A model generated the notes under the pieces. It had not been told where the DNA came from. It worked only from the letters and a program-made list of their open reading frames with translations, and searched no databases. Shown here in pieces: positions 13,142 to 26,709 of a stretch of 64,000 bases of DNA. A program made the position numbers and the translations under genes. Origin of the DNA: Odiellus spinosus (lineage: Eukaryota > Arthropoda > Arachnida > Opiliones > Phalangiidae); contig OY987227.1 in NCBI GenBank assembly GCA_963920705.1, forward strand, positions 18,811,434-18,875,433, written 5' to 3'. Position 1 is the first letter of the stretch. Every line of letters begins with the position of its first letter.

Positions 13142-14140
13142 TTATTTATTTTAAACGTAATCATTCGTTTGAAAAGTAGATTTCAACATTGACTATTGTG
13201 TGCACACTTAGTGTCAAGACGCAAGTTTTAGGAACATAAAAATAGATCGATAGAAAGGATAAGACGTAAAAGCAAAATTAATTTTATCGATCCCCAAAAT
13301 AACTTATTAACACATCCAACAATAATAGAAAACTGCACCAAAAATCATCACAATGTAACTTTTTTCTAAATTGCCAAAATTATCAGTACGTCCTGATAGT
13401 ATTGTCCTCGCCACATCAGTTCTTTTCAAATCGGTACGAACCGACACGAGATTGAAAAGGATAGGAGAATAGTGGCCGATATAGGCTAACTCTCGAGCGA
13501 ACATTAAGGCTGTAGTTCATACGGTATTCAGTAATGTCTCTATTAATCGAAGTTGGTCAGCTAGAACATCAGTGTATAGCTCGAGCCTCGAGGCTGCGTT
13601 AAATGTGGAGGCTGAGAATCCAGATCGACGAAAAGAGTTAGGGGGGAAAAGAGTCGGGAATCGGAAACTGCTGTTCGATGGTGCAAACCAAATCGCGTTT
13701 CGACGGTAACACGATCGTCGCCTAACAACGCGAAAAAAAGCTCAAACTCCAACCCGAAAGATGGCCTATGTGCCGTAGATAGGCCTTCTTTCTCTATAAA
13801 GCTCTACAGGAAATAAGAAGCTTTGAAGGATTAGTTGCTCGAAACAATTTTCTATTTCAAATTCCCTAATTTTTCCCGGGTTTTTTTTTCCTCGAGGGAA
13901 AGACTAATATATTTCACTTTCTTCATTGATATCTTACCAAATTTCACGTCACAATTCTCAGATTTTTACCTGACCTCGTGTAGCATAGTTTCCAAATTCA
14001 TGACGTTCCCCTGACTCTATCATATTTTCCAGGGTTTCGCGGACTTTTCGTAACAATCTCTTAATGGCTATTATAAAATAATTTGATCTTGATTTGTTTA
14101 TATAACAATGAGCTTCGACCATTCTTTTTCAATTGGAATT
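13142..14140. other. Noncoding AT-rich DNA
   Basis: No coding frame, hairpin or repeat that can be supported. Short minus-strand frames at 13307-13504 and 13561-13752 lack any recognisable feature. Confidence 0.5.
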
Positions 14141-14530
14141 TCAGTAGAATGTTCGGATATTTATTAATATACACATACGCCACAGAAAAAATTACCACAA
14201 CAGTAAAAAATAAATTATTTAATCCAAATTTTCCTCTTTTGACGTCAGCATTATAGCGTGGCTATTATACAGTTTATACAGTTGATTTTTCGCGCGTTCT
14301 GGCTCGTGATATGGTTGCTTTCACGCAGTCACCTTTCATTTGAAATTTTCCGTTATTACGTTCTACGTCATAAAATGGAAAAACATCGTTTATAATGGTT
14401 TGGCATTTTAATTTGAAGTTTGTTAAAAACGCGTCAACATAGTAGTGTAAAATTTAGAATATGGGTATTTAATAATATGAAAAAACTAAAATTGAAAAAT
14501 GCTGACAGACTTCTTTTAAGTTGAACACTG
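14141..14530. repeat. Dispersed repeat families 2 and 3, composite copy
   Basis: The 3' part (about 14345-14530) matches 15450-15590 and about 52030-52200: a GGCATTTTAATTTGAAGTTT-like block, then TTAAAAACGCGTCAAC in two of the copies, then an ATTT-AATAT block and a late TGACAG/ATGACA block. The 5' part (about 14160-14230) separately resembles 24520-24610, sharing TATTTATT, ATACGCC/ATATGCC, and AGAAAAAA-TACC-AACAG. The element therefore probably consists of two parts also found apart. No coding content. Confidence 0.5.
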
Positions 14531-15449
14531 TAATATATTACAGCCCTAAAAATGGTGCATTAAACCCTTTAAGCAGGAAGGAGCGACCTAAATCAATTGG
14601 ATAAGACCCATAAGGGGAAAGGTTACTCGGTTTTAGGACATCCCTATATAGCCTTTCTGTTTCCCCAGAAAGAAAAATAGTTGAGAGCCTCGGGCAGCTG
14701 GTAGAGTCATACCAGATCGCACGGACTTACAAACGAAGAACGGAAGTATAAAATTTTCGGATTCACAAAAAAAAAAAAAAGTGGGTTTCTATTTTCTATT
14801 TTACCTTTACATTTTATCGTGGATGAAGAGCTAGAGATAGGAAGTCATGTTAGCTTTTTCGTCGAGAACTTTTTTATTTTTATGATTTATCGTATATGCC
14901 TATGAAACTAACTTCATAAATATTAATATCTTGATTACGTCGGTAAAGGCAAATATTCGGGAGTCAAATGTGGATCGAGGCCATCTAAATGTCGAATTAC
15001 CACTCGAATATATAATTATTGGATAGGCAGTCAAAACATTACTGTGTTGACAATACAAAGTATGACAACACAGATTTTAACTCGCTTTTCCGACGAAAAC
15101 GGTATTTTCGAGTGTCATTTCGACAGGGCCAAATTTGGACCAATAACGAAGGGGACCACACTTTTGGAACTTTGGGAGTGGAAAGTATATATTGCTGATT
15201 AGTAATATTAATTGCGGTACTTATCTACGCACTCCTCTCATCAAAGTCAGCTTACAATATCTAATTCTTTCTATCTTGCCGTCTTCTCTTGAAAAACAAA
15301 ACTAGTTCATAGTTAAGCTGAGACCAATAGCATTTTTGGAAAGAGAAGTTGCATTTCTAAGTGAATTATTCCACTTTTCTGTAACCTGACACGTTTTCTT
15401 TGGTGCGGTCTCTTTCGTGAAAGTACCTAATCGTGCCGAAATTTTTTAA

Positions 15450-15590
15450 AAATATATAATTTTGGCATTTTGATTTTAAAGTTTCTTTAAAACTTTACAA
15501 TTCAAAGGCGCAAAATTTTAAATATAAGGTTAATATTGACTAAAAATGTAATCCCATTAACCTTCGATAAAAATTCATGACAACGTAACT
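15450..15590. repeat. Dispersed repeat family 2, short copy
   Basis: Has the GGCATTTTGATTTTAAAGTT block, a diverged equivalent of the central block, CGCAAAATTTTAAATAT, and a late CATGACAACG block, in the same order and orientation as in 14345-14530 and 52030-52200. Confidence 0.4.
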
Positions 15591-16650
15591 TTAAAAATGA
15601 ATTTTCAAGTAACCTTTTTGTCATAATGCTCTTAGTTATTGGGTTTAAACTTCCCTTTTACTTAAATTAAGTAATAATGCGGAGAAGTGTGGGATATGAT
15701 AAGAACCACTCCATCTTATACTCGTAATTTTATAAAGAAGTTTAAAATCGATGAGAAACAGGCGAAGATAAAGCTACGACATTTTTTATTACTTCCGCTC
15801 TGATTTTTTTTTTTTTTTTCTTTTTGCACGAACCTCTCGAAAAAAGTGGTTCCTAAAGTTTACACTTCTCATAAAAAAAATGAAAATGTAGAAATTGCAA
15901 ACCCCTAGGTTAGAAGAACCGTATAAAAAATGGCAAAGGCTTAATACTAATTTAAAACCCTTCTTTCCAAGGCGTTTTTCTTTACATTTTAGTTCACGCT
16001 GTGTGAGTTATAGGGTATGGGGGTGTGAAATCAAATTACGCTTTAACGCTAAAACGTTGAACAGGCAAAAAATCTTCCCCAAAAAACATTCTTTGCCCTT
16101 CTAATACTTATACTTCACGTTGTGGCCCTTATCTATTACCTCCCTCCCTCAAATTTTATATATATTATCTCACCTCTCGATCGGGTTGTCAAAATACGAT
16201 CAGGGATGGGGAATTTTTTCAATTTAAGTGTGCAGCGTGTAGTAAAGTATCGAGCAAAATTTTGTACGAAAATTCAGCTGGTACAAATACTCGTAATAGT
16301 GTTCTCATTAGAAAATAAATCATACAGCTAATGCGTTTTGAAAAAAATGTAGAAATTTTACATCGCCTTTTACTGAAACGAACTAAGCAGCAATTAAACA
16401 GGGCAGTGTATTACAATTGCAACCCCCTTTTAAATCTAGTATTAATCCTTGAAGAAAAGAGGAGGGGTTTATATTTGTAACAATTGAAAACTATAATAGA
16501 GATGAACCCCTTAAAAAATACAAAAGTTATCCAGAAAAAAATTCGTCGCCAGATTTCTTCAATATTATATAGCATTTTCTCATACATTTTATATATAATA
16601 TATATGTATATAAGCCTAAGCTGTCTTTCTAGAAAAAAGGGATATATATA
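15591..16650. other. Noncoding AT-rich DNA
   Basis: Nothing supportable apart from A/T runs. The segment ends in an alternating TA tract that forms the left flank of the MITE at 16651. Confidence 0.5.
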
Positions 16651-16842
16651 CAGGGTGGAACAGATAACAAAACTCAATAGCTTCTATGGGAAAAAATTTC
16701 AATGGCATTTTATCATTGAGCGCGTGCTATCAAAATTAATTTTTCACATCTGGCGCGTGTTTATAGCACGCGCTCAATGTTAAAATCCCATTGAAATTTT
16801 TTCCCATAGAAGCTATTGAGTTTTGTTATCTGTTCCACCCTG
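16651..16842. mobile_element. Palindromic MITE with 80-bp arms, TA target
   Basis: The left arm 16651-16730 begins CAGGGTGGAACAGATAAC, and its complement forms the right arm 16763-16842. Read against each other the 80-bp arms differ at only two positions. The loop is 32 bases. Both ends abut TATATATA, consistent with a TA target duplication as in Tc1/mariner elements, although the flanking TA run hides the exact duplication. It has no coding capacity. The near-identity of the arms indicates recent insertion or strong arm homogenisation. Transcripts would fold into a long double-stranded hairpin. Confidence 0.85.
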
Positions 16843-19800
16843 TATATATACGTAGGCGAGAAATAACTAGGGCGTATGCCCTCCCTTCCCCCTAGATTCT
16901 TTTCCTACCCCTTATTCAATATCAGTAGCCTGAACATCCTCAAATCCCCCCGTCTATATACATATTCAATTGCAGAATTGACCATAACTCTAAAAGGGAA
17001 TATAGCTTATTTGAAGCTACATTTGAAAAGGATAGTTCCTCGCCTTTGATAGTGGTATACTTTCACCTTTGAAGTAAAAAAACTATAGGTTTGGTGGATG
17101 AAAATCTCGATTCGGGGTGAAAATTGAATTCTGTTTTAGTTGACGCTAGAGATACGAGTAAAAGAGCTTCTGTATATGGAACGTGACGCGAATGGTTTAG
17201 ATGAAACGTCGTAAAAAAATGAGACATTTTTTTCTTTGCAAGTTTTTTTTATTATTTCAGGTTTCCTCCGGACATGTTTCGGGTCAAATGGTGCAATATT
17301 TGAACTAGACCCTTTTTTTATCCAATCTTTATCCCAAACGTCTTTCTCCATAGCCTCCAAGTACTCAAGGGCACCCCAGAAGGGGAGTTTTAGGATATAT
17401 TCCGGAGGAAATTATTTGACTACGCGCGATACTGGGCTCCTTTAGGCTTTAGCTCTTCCATTTCCCAATAGCCAAGAGTGTGAGGTGGAATAAGGGTAAG
17501 CAACGACGCGTGGCGGTAGAGTTTTGTATTAGTTTCTGACGAGCCTCGTTTGCTCTCTCTACAAAGCCGCGCTTCCATTTCAAACTCATCCAGAGACAGT
17601 TAATATTTCTTAACGTAAAATTAAGTGATTTACTATTCAAATTCTATTTAGACAATATTACTTGTATAGATTTTAAACAATTTAATTGAAGGTCGTGCCT
17701 CGTAGTTGAAAAAGGCTAAAAATACAAAATATGGCCTCCAAAAATATTCAAATGACCCTATAAAACTTTCACGCGGCTATAGCCAACTTCAGGTTTAAGT
17801 TAGCGCCGCTACTGATAACATACCGCGTTAGAGTGGGTTAAAAAGTAGCCAAGGCTTATCGTTGAGAAAGACGTACGGATTTAGAAAAATAATTTTAACT
17901 ATTAAGCGTGATATACCCTTTGGTTCTATCTTTAAAATTATTATTAGTTTTAACTCAAAATCTAAATATAATATAATAGCTTAAGCTGGTAAATAACACC
18001 ACTAAACTTTTGGGAAAATACGTTTTGGATTGGTGGAAGCTACATACATTCTAAATTAGGGTCCATATGAGGTTCCATATGAATTTCCTGTGTCTTCAAA
18101 TTTATATTATATATCATCGTATATGGAAACACGGCTTTCCTCTCCTCTTTTCCCATCTCCGCAATCTCTCTCTCGAGTGGCCTGTGCCAAGGCCCAGGTA
18201 AGAATTAGAATCGGAGATGGCGATATTATTGGAAAGTGGCCGTACGCACGGTGGCCGTGTAACGATTTCGCCAGCCCGAAACTAATGGAACGATCGTAAG
18301 AGCGCGCTGACGCTAGGGCCTTTTGGGTTTCGAGCGAGTTTTCCTCCTCCACCATCCCCGTTCTCTCCATCGCCTATACTTTAACTACACGCCCTCTTTA
18401 TGCCCTTTTTTTTCCCTAAAAACGCATTTTATTGTTTTTTCGACTACTAGTAAATCGCAGCTGCTTGAACGAAAACGAGATGGTGGTGCAGTTCGCATTT
18501 GGATTGGTGTTAGTTTCTTTATTTTTAAATGATGGGAATTGGAAAAACCTGTATTTAGATCACGCCCTCGAGATATTTTTAGACCAAGGATTAGGCCAAG
18601 TGTTTACCTATTGCGTTGTTGTGAACTATATTGATTTATAAAGGAAATCGTCTCGTACGTAATCTTATGAAACGGTGTATTTATATTATGTAAATTATTT
18701 TTCAATCAAAAAAAAAAAAAAAATCGACATAACTATTTTAAATACGTCAAAAAGTAAAAGCCCAATTTGAAGAATTTACTCTGTAGAAACTTTTGGGTGT
18801 TGGCTTCTATAAAATTGAGTTTATATCGTGGAGGAGAGAATGTAATATTCTGGAGTGAAAGAGTTGGGGCTCATCTACCGCTGACTAATATTTTCGTCAC
18901 ACCTTTTTTGGTCAAACGTTAACAGAGAGGCAGATAATGCAAACAAAAACCGGGGTTTCTGGGTGATTTTCATTGCCATAGGTGGGAAATTCCGTCTATT
19001 TTAGCTTAAAGAAACACATGGTCAATAGGGTTTACTAGGAAAATGATACCGATTACTCTCTTTTGAATCAGATTGGATTCCTAGAAGGTTCAATTCAGCT
19101 AAAAAATATTGGCACGCTTACAGTTTTATTCTTAAGATGCGCGAAATGTACCCTTATAATCTGAGAGGAACCCCATTTTTCGCTTTTAGAAATTTAATTA
19201 CGCCAAATGATTGAAATTAATATATATCCAGAAATTATCTGTAAATCATTAGTTAAACAATTTAAATGCGGTAAAGTAAAATAAACAATAATAAGATGAA
19301 ACCAAACAGAAGTGGCTATCAAAGGAAATGAAATAATTTTCTTTATCCTCCAAGTTCTAGAGCATTTGTCAGAATCCACGGGGAAGCTGAAATACAGGGG
19401 TAAACCGCTATATGTATTTGCTACCGGCGCCTGTAGAAATGTTTTAACTGCCGCGCAAAAATGTTTTAGGAAAAGGATAGATTCAGGGGTGAAGGGAGAT
19501 AAATTATATAATGTTTTCATTTCGCCACAAAATTGATAATTATAAAAAGTTACTCGTTGGTATATTGATTTTCAAATACAGCCTTAAAACATACGCGTGT
19601 ACGATAGTGTAAATCATTTTTTTAATTAACCTTAATTTCGACTTGGTTTTAGCTAATGCGGGGAAACCTGGACGACAAGCACTTTAGTAATTAGCCCAAA
19701 TTAGAAGCGTTACCGTAATCAGAGGCGAGAGCGAAAGAGATCTAGTTAATTTGCCGAAAGCCGTTCTTGCCTTCCCCGTTCTATGTCGTTAAAATTTAAG

Positions 19801-20595
19801 TTCTATATACCAACTTTTTTTCCGCGTGGTTTTAATCTCTAGTTCAAAGTCGTATAACAATTTATATTCCACTCTTCTCGCGTCTTAATTTAGGGTTTAG
19901 GTAAAATACAATACTTCATATTATTATGAGTACCAGTATATCTTTATACTGATAAATACGTGCACTATAGCTCTCGGGTAATTCAATTAAACAGACAATT
20001 GTCTAAGAAAATATAGTTTTAAAGTTTTATATTGTACATTGAATTCGAAGGGTCTTTATAAACACGCTTATGTAAGAACGAGCAGATTCTGAAGTTTAAT
20101 TTCGATAAAAGTGGAAGTATACATGTTTAGAAAATGTAACATAACTTAATTATAATCATGGTATAACCAATGTTTGAATCTATTCTTTTAAACTTAAGAT
20201 TAAAATAAGTTTGTTAGAAATAGTAAGAGCTATTCAAATTGGTTATACGATATTTCATAACCTCAAATCTCTCGAGAATGTATAAATATTTCTTCGAATC
20301 GGATTTAGGCTTAGCGAGTCTAGCTAGAAATTTTGATAATTAACTGTAAATTACCACGAAATCATTCCTGGGTTTTAACAGTCCAGATCACAAGGCAACA
20401 TTATATCTTTCTACTTCAAGTAATACTGACACGATACATATACTTAAGAAAATTGTCACCTTCATGTTGACGGGTTTTTAAGAAACTTCTAAAGAAAATA
20501 GATACATATGCAAAACGTGTTGCTCCACTTGTTTCTTAGGCGTCACCTGACGATTTCGCCAAATTAACAAGTTGAACAAGCTAAAAGCCTAAAAC
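16843..20595. other. Noncoding DNA without recognised gene
   Basis: Several overlapping short frames exist (17136-17640, 18090-18641, 19194-19536) but none shows conserved motifs. At about 18170-18196 a pyrimidine-rich tract followed by CGAG and then CCAG before GTAAGA resembles a microexon boundary pair. It is too short to judge. A 15-base A run lies near 18709. Confidence 0.45.
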
Positions 20596-20907
20596 CAAGA
20601 ATTCATTCAGGTTCCATAAGAATATGGGAGGGCCGCGATTCAATAACCATCCTCCCAAACTTTGTAGCAAAAGTTCGTCTGCTTCGAATCGATTTTTCAA
20701 ATCGCTTCTGACATCTATTATTAACCCACGCCACTAAAGACCTTGACATAATATTTTGGGTAATAAAAATGGAGCCGACCGAAAAAAGATCTAAGCTTAC
20801 AAATGTTGCGAAAATTACAGACGAACTTTTGTTACAAAGTTTGGGAGGATGGTACCAGAGGCTAAAGCTATGCTCCCATATTCTTATGGAACCTGAATGG
20901 ATTCTTG
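20596..20907. mobile_element. 312-bp MITE with 7-bp target duplication
   Basis: Long inverted arms are visible. CATTCAGGTTCCATAAGAAT (preceded by CAAGAAT) at the left is matched by its complement at the right, and an inner pair surrounds CCATCCTCCCAAACTTTGT. The segments between these pairs have diverged. The ends CAAGAAT...ATTCTTG are flanked by identical CTAAAAC heptamers (20589-20595 and 20908-20914). The CA...TG ends and the 7-bp duplication (8 bp with one mismatch) fit a hAT-like non-autonomous element, by inference. Opposing reading frames here are by-products of the palindrome. Confidence 0.8.
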
Positions 20908-20914
20908 CTAAAAC

Positions 20915-23900
20915 ATATTCAAATAAGGTGGAAAAAAACGTTATTGATGATAAGTTCAAAATTAAAGTTAAGACTTTCTGGATTAAGTTTTTTTTCATGA
21001 AAAAGGCAACGTGTACGCAACCATATCACTTTTTTTAACAGTCCTTCCGAAAATTCTACACAAAAAGCTCCAATTGGTTTCCACGAAAAATCAGTGATTA
21101 CATCACTTTAATTGAACAAAACGAAATTACCGTCACCATGCCATTACTTCTCTCCTCTTTGATCATTAACACTCGGTCTTCTAAGTTATTCTTTAAGAGA
21201 CACGTGCCTTGGGAAATAAAATTTTTTGGTAACTTTTAGTTCGGAGAGTGATTCGACTATACCGCCGTAGTATAACTCCAATCTAATTTAGCTCGCGCGC
21301 AAAACTTTAAAAGATCGGCTTTCTCACTGACTCTTTGAACTTTCACAGCCACCCCGCTAAAGCCGCTTCTCTTCTATTGAAAAGATGGGGGGAGTTAAAA
21401 AAGATGAAAGTCTTCTAAAGGCCCCGCGTCTTAAAGGGAGCATCAAATGCGTGAACATCGCAGCGGTGTTCTGATTGAATTATTTACACCAGAATCTTAG
21501 GCCCAAACCGCACGTAGATGAGTCGTCGCCAAAAGAAACTCGCTTCCTTGTAGAAAAGGATTAACTTCGTTTCAGCAAGGACAGCGAGCAAATAACGTTA
21601 ATGATAGAAATATTTGAAAAAACACGTTGCCTTTTGAGCCACTTTGGACTACAAGGGTGTGGGGGTAGTGCTGTTTGGTTTTCGTGGCTGGTAAGAATAA
21701 TAAATCTTTGCTTTCGGATACTCGCTGGTAATTAGTCTTACCCAAAAATGGTTGACGAGTACCAATTACGTATAAAAGGTTACAACGAATAGTCGAATAC
21801 CTATCGGGTAGCGTGATTGGCTTGCATAAAGTTTATATAAATACTCAAGTAAATATATAAATACAAAGTAAATTATAATTAGTAAGACAATTTTAATCGT
21901 TGCACATTTGCTGACTTTGGTGAACTTTTTTGTTTTTAGTTTTTGGGAAAATGAAAAGTTCATCATATACAGAACAATTACTGAAATCAGGTTTTCCGTT
22001 TAGTTTTCCATAGTTCTCTCCCGTTTATTATTAACCGCTAATAACCCGACAACCTATTTGTTTGTCACGGCCGGGTAATGAGACAGAGAATATTTACTTC
22101 CGGAGTAAATTCGGGTAATTTGAAAAGCCGCCTTTACGGGTTTTTACTTTCGGCCAATCAACACGCTTGTTTTTAGTTTCAAACTCGACTACACTTAGAA
22201 GGTTTAACGACTTTTGTAAAAACTGTCCACTGATTACGTGATTACGTAACTGATTTCAGCCTTTGTTAAAGCAACAGGCTTGTACACCGTCTACTATAAA
22301 GTGATTTACCTCTATATCTATGTACCTAAACTTTACTTCGCAGCATGTATAATTTTGGTTACAATATGTTTGTAATCTCTATTAATTTTAGACCCCAATA
22401 AGTTTCATCCTCTCTTTCAAACTTCTCTATAGATTGAAGGTGTAAGATGACGGTATTAAAATACATAGACAGGCTTAACCGAAATTTTATTGAAAACTTG
22501 TGGGTTGTTAATAAATTGATGTGACGTACGTGAAGTTCAGGAACGGAAAGTTTTAGAATATTTTTACCCTACTATACAAGCAAAACTAAGTTTTACAAAA
22601 TATGAAGCTTGAGCGGTTTAAAATGTATGAAATGAAACATCTAGTGGATACCTTTTAAATAGTATAGAATATATTCTTAAACTTTTGGGATGCTATTGGT
22701 TACGGTTTAATTAATTTAAAATGATACTATAGACTCTGATAATAAGTTATTTTTAATCGATTTCTAGATAATCTCTTTTAAATGTAGTATGATTTAGTTT
22801 AACTAATTAATTTCATTTCATGAACGAGCTCTTGATGTTAACTTCCCGAAACATGAATAATTTTAAACCAACAAATTCTCATTTATAAACAGATTTTTGC
22901 GTGAAGTTTCTGGCGTGTGATGTTATTGTTTAAATTTGATAAACATCGCGTGAAATGTTTAAATCACCTGACTTAAACCAATCCCCGCACTTAAATACTG
23001 TAATTTTTACAGTGAAATTACTGTCACATAGACTAATAGCATTTTCAGAAGAGTTAAACTGACTTTATACCAAGTGTTTTAGAACTAGATTATTAAGCAT
23101 TCAATCTATGAATTAGTGACGTGCATGCCAGAAACTTTAGGCAAAATGCGTGTTTTAAAATAAAAGTTTCGAAACTTTATTTTTTTTTTCTCTTAGGCCT
23201 AACTTTACAACTTCTATTAAAAAATTAAATATTAACGAAGCTGTTATGGCAAGTTTTGTTAATGACCTTAAGACTCGACCCTTTTAGAGCGTATATTTTA
23301 TCAAATAATCAAATCAGCGCTATTTATTTCATTACACGGATTCCCTTTAAACACACTTGAAACCAGTAATTTGTCTACGTATTTCCGGATAGCTTAACCT
23401 CGTCAGACTCGATATTAGTTTTAGAAGCGTATCTGATCCGTAGACACCGTTCTAGACCTATCGGAACGTGACATTATAATGTATATACTGTATATTTCAA
23501 ACCTAATATCGAGGTTAGAGTTTTCGAAGCGAGTTTCGCGAAATTTCCCTTTCCCCAACGACCGGTGGCCTTAATTCAATTTGTATACGAAATATCGAAA
23601 ATGTTTGTCTCCTCGCCTTTAGATTACCATAACTAGATTGATTAGAGAAGGGATCGAGGCTAGAGATGGCCAGAGAGAAATAAGAGAGTCGTATATAGGT
23701 GCCTTCCGGATAACCTTGAGATTAATGGCTTATCTATTGTTTGGATATATCTTCGCGTCTTGAAGGATGACTTTAATTTTCCATTACTATATGCCATTAG
23801 ATCCGGCTGCTCAAATTGATGACTGTAGCCACCCGTGAGCGAAAGCTGGCTTTTGATATTATAAGTTGTATAGAGGAGACACTAGATAATTGAAAATATA

Positions 23901-24519
23901 TAGATATATATATGTTTGAATATGAGTGACATATTGATATGTCACAATCATCAGGTGCGCTGCTTGAAGACTATATATGGCGCTGAGATCTTAAATGTCA
24001 ACGTCAGCCATCGAGTTTGATTAAGTGAGCGGGATCATGCGCCCGTAAGGGGTTATAGTTTCCGATGGTAAGATCAGTGGTCCGTTTATGACTACTAGAT
24101 CTTAAAAGAAGGTCGGGATTATTACTCGTAATAATTTATTATAATATATACGGAACAATATTTGTATTCCATTTCGCGTCATATTTATAGTTCTAGATCA
24201 AATCAAAGAAACATTAGCGTTATGGTAACAATGTCTTATCAATTAATAATATTAAATCGCTAACAATTGGGTCACAATACAAAAGAGTATCGCTTCTGAT
24301 ATTTTTAAAATTAAAAATAAATTAAGGCGATTGAAAGCTGAAGGGATACTTAAACGCTCCAACTAACATTTTTAATTTGAGCTTTGTACCTTGAAATATG
24401 ATATCCCTTGAATGTCTGCAAAGTCCAGTTTCTTATAGTGAGGCTGATACGGATTTTTTACGACCTTATTCCAATTGTGATTTGAGTAGCATTTTCGGAA
24501 AGATTGTTCAAAAGCTTTT
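20915..24519. other. Noncoding AT-rich DNA with a short perfect palindrome
   Basis: No coding frame is supported. GTGACATAT-TG-ATATGTCAC at 23926-23945 is a perfect 9-bp-stem palindrome. Around 23400-23520 a loose inverted pair (AACCTCG...ATATTAG against CTAATATCGAGGTT) may be an old element. Confidence 0.5.
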
Positions 24520-24610
24520 CTAAGTATTTATTCATAATTCATATATGCCCTAGAAAAAACTACCGGAACAGAAGAAATAAATATTTTATAATCGTCATCC
24601 TCTTCCAAAA
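24520..24610. repeat. Dispersed repeat family 3, short copy
   Basis: Matches about 14160-14230 in order: TATTTATT, AT-TATGCC, AGAAAAAACTACCGGAACAG, AATAAAT-TTT. Same orientation. Short and diverged. Confidence 0.4.
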
Positions 24611-26430
24611 AACTTAAAATCAAAATTAACCTAAATATCACGTTATTCCTTCGATTTCGTTTGGAACTCATGAAAAATCCCTGACTTTTAGTAATCAAGG
24701 AGACGAATTCAAATCAAGTATTGTAAAAAGAAAGAAATATATACCAAAATACTATATTTCATCGCACAGCTTTAACTTGTTAATTATATATTACCATTAT
24801 TATGTTATTACTAACTTAATTTGTGGCTAAAGCTTCGGCGTAATATTTTCCCCGTGGGTAATAAAAATAGGAGAGGAATATTACGACGTCATAAATATAC
24901 CGTATAACTGTTGATTTAATCCTCGATATATAAGCTTTTTTTTATTATTCCCATGCATGGTGTTAAAAATATACTGTGACGAATTGAATCAAACTTATAC
25001 GTGTACAGTAACAGTGAAATAATGCTAATCGTTGACAGAATTGACGTAAAAACTTCGTCTTATCGTAAGCCATTTTCTAGACGCCTTTTCTAAAAAAAAA
25101 AAAAAAATGGGTGTATCGTACGAGAAAATGGAAATTATATTTGAAATAAAAAAATGTGTGGAGGAGTCGCGTTTCAAGCTCAGTTTAAGGTCCACTGCGT
25201 CGAATAAGGGCGAAAGAAAGAAATAAAATGGGGGGAAAAATGTCGTCAGCCTCATTTGAATAATTCTCTTAGTATTTGAGAGTTTGGATCCGTTTTCCGA
25301 CGTGTCTCGATATAATATATATTTGAATCGAATCCTTCAAACCATCCCATCCCATTCCTCCTACTAAAATTCCATCCACCCGTCGAGTCTCGACTACCAA
25401 ACTAAAAACGATTCCCTCCTCGAGTTTGCAGCGTATGCGTAGCTAAAACGTCACTGTATCTCTACGTTAACAAAACTTAGATATAGCTAATATCGTATAG
25501 CTTTGTGCGTGGTATCAAATCGAGGTAAAATTTACTATATCCATTTCGATACCAATTTTAGTTTTCTCTACTATTCAAAGATATCCTAAAATATTCTTAA
25601 AGTATCTAAGTATAAGAAAGAATTTGTGTTAGACAGATAAGCTAGGTTTTAGCGGAAGAGAAGATTCTGATAGCTCTCTGCTGAGAATAAAAGAGAAAAG
25701 GGCTCTTTTTCGATTCTGATTTCTCCCGTTTTCCGAATTTGAAATTCAAAACAACTAGACAATGGAAAAAGGTTGAAGGCAAGATTAAGAAAAAAAGCTT
25801 TACTTCCCTTTCCATCATAGAAATAAAAAAAAATTAAACTATTGTCCCATTTTATGAATTCATTATGTTTGAAGCTACCATTCTTATTAAAAAAAAACCT
25901 TACTCATATGGGGTCTTAGTCTCTACTCTATGCACTCTGCGTGTGCTACGTCAGGCTTAAGTGGCACTCGCCGCTATTTAAAAAAGGTTCGAAACACTTT
26001 TTAATTTATCGTTTCTCGCAAAGACTCGATTTAGTTCTTTTCTTATCCGTATACAGACTGTCGATTTTAGGGAATTACTGCGAAATAAAGCATTGCCATT
26101 TTGTTTAGAAAGATTCGTATCACTCTCTTGTACTCGTCTTCTAACTTATCAATGGTTTTAAATACAGTTCTAAAATTACCATAATTTGGAAATTGCTAAA
26201 TTGCGCTGTAATTAACGGCTCACTGTAATTTAAAGGTGTCACAAAATCATTTGACTTTCCTAGAGCAAAGTGACTCGGACATGAAAAATTACATTACAAT
26301 GTATTTAACGACGCCAAACGTGAATAACTATTGAAACCGAAAAGTAGAGGGTTTAAATTGTTTAACTATGACCTCATTTAGTAATTTGTTCATTTTTAAT
26401 CCAAAACGTTTTAAAAAATCCAAATTAAGG
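24611..26430. other. Noncoding AT-rich DNA
   Basis: Holds an A run of about 15 bases near 25093 and short frames without features. Nothing else is supportable. Confidence 0.5.
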
Positions 26431-26709
26431 TACAGTAATTTTTCACAGAAAACCGTAAATTGCGATAATTTTTCACAGAAAACCGTAAATTACGATAATT
26501 TTTCACAGAAAACCGTAAATTACGGTAATTTTTCACTGAAAACCGTAAATTACGGTAATTTTCCAGAAAAAACAGTAAATTACTAAATTCCGGTAATTTT
26601 CCAGAACAAACCCTAACTAAATTACGGTAATTTCCAGAACAAACCCTAACTAAATTACGGTCATTTTCACGGACAAACCGTAAATTACCATTACCCTGGT
26701 AAATTACCT
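26431..26709. repeat. 30-bp minisatellite, units self-complementary
   Basis: Units start at 26436, 26466 and so on at exact 30-bp steps: TAATTTTTCACAGAAAACCG then TAAATTACGA. After about four regular units the array degenerates into longer units containing CCAGAACAAACCCTAACTAAA, and ends near CCCTGGTAAATTACC. Each unit contains both ACGGTAATTT and AAACCGTAAATT, so it can fold on itself. Because the period is a multiple of three, the units give a 72-codon spurious repeat peptide (NFSQKTVNY). This is tandem DNA, not a gene. Confidence 0.9.

Noticed and set aside
23400..23520. Loose inverted pair AACCTCG...ATATTAG / CTAATATCGAGGTT
   Set aside because: Short and interrupted pairing with no target duplication. 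Not enough to call an element.
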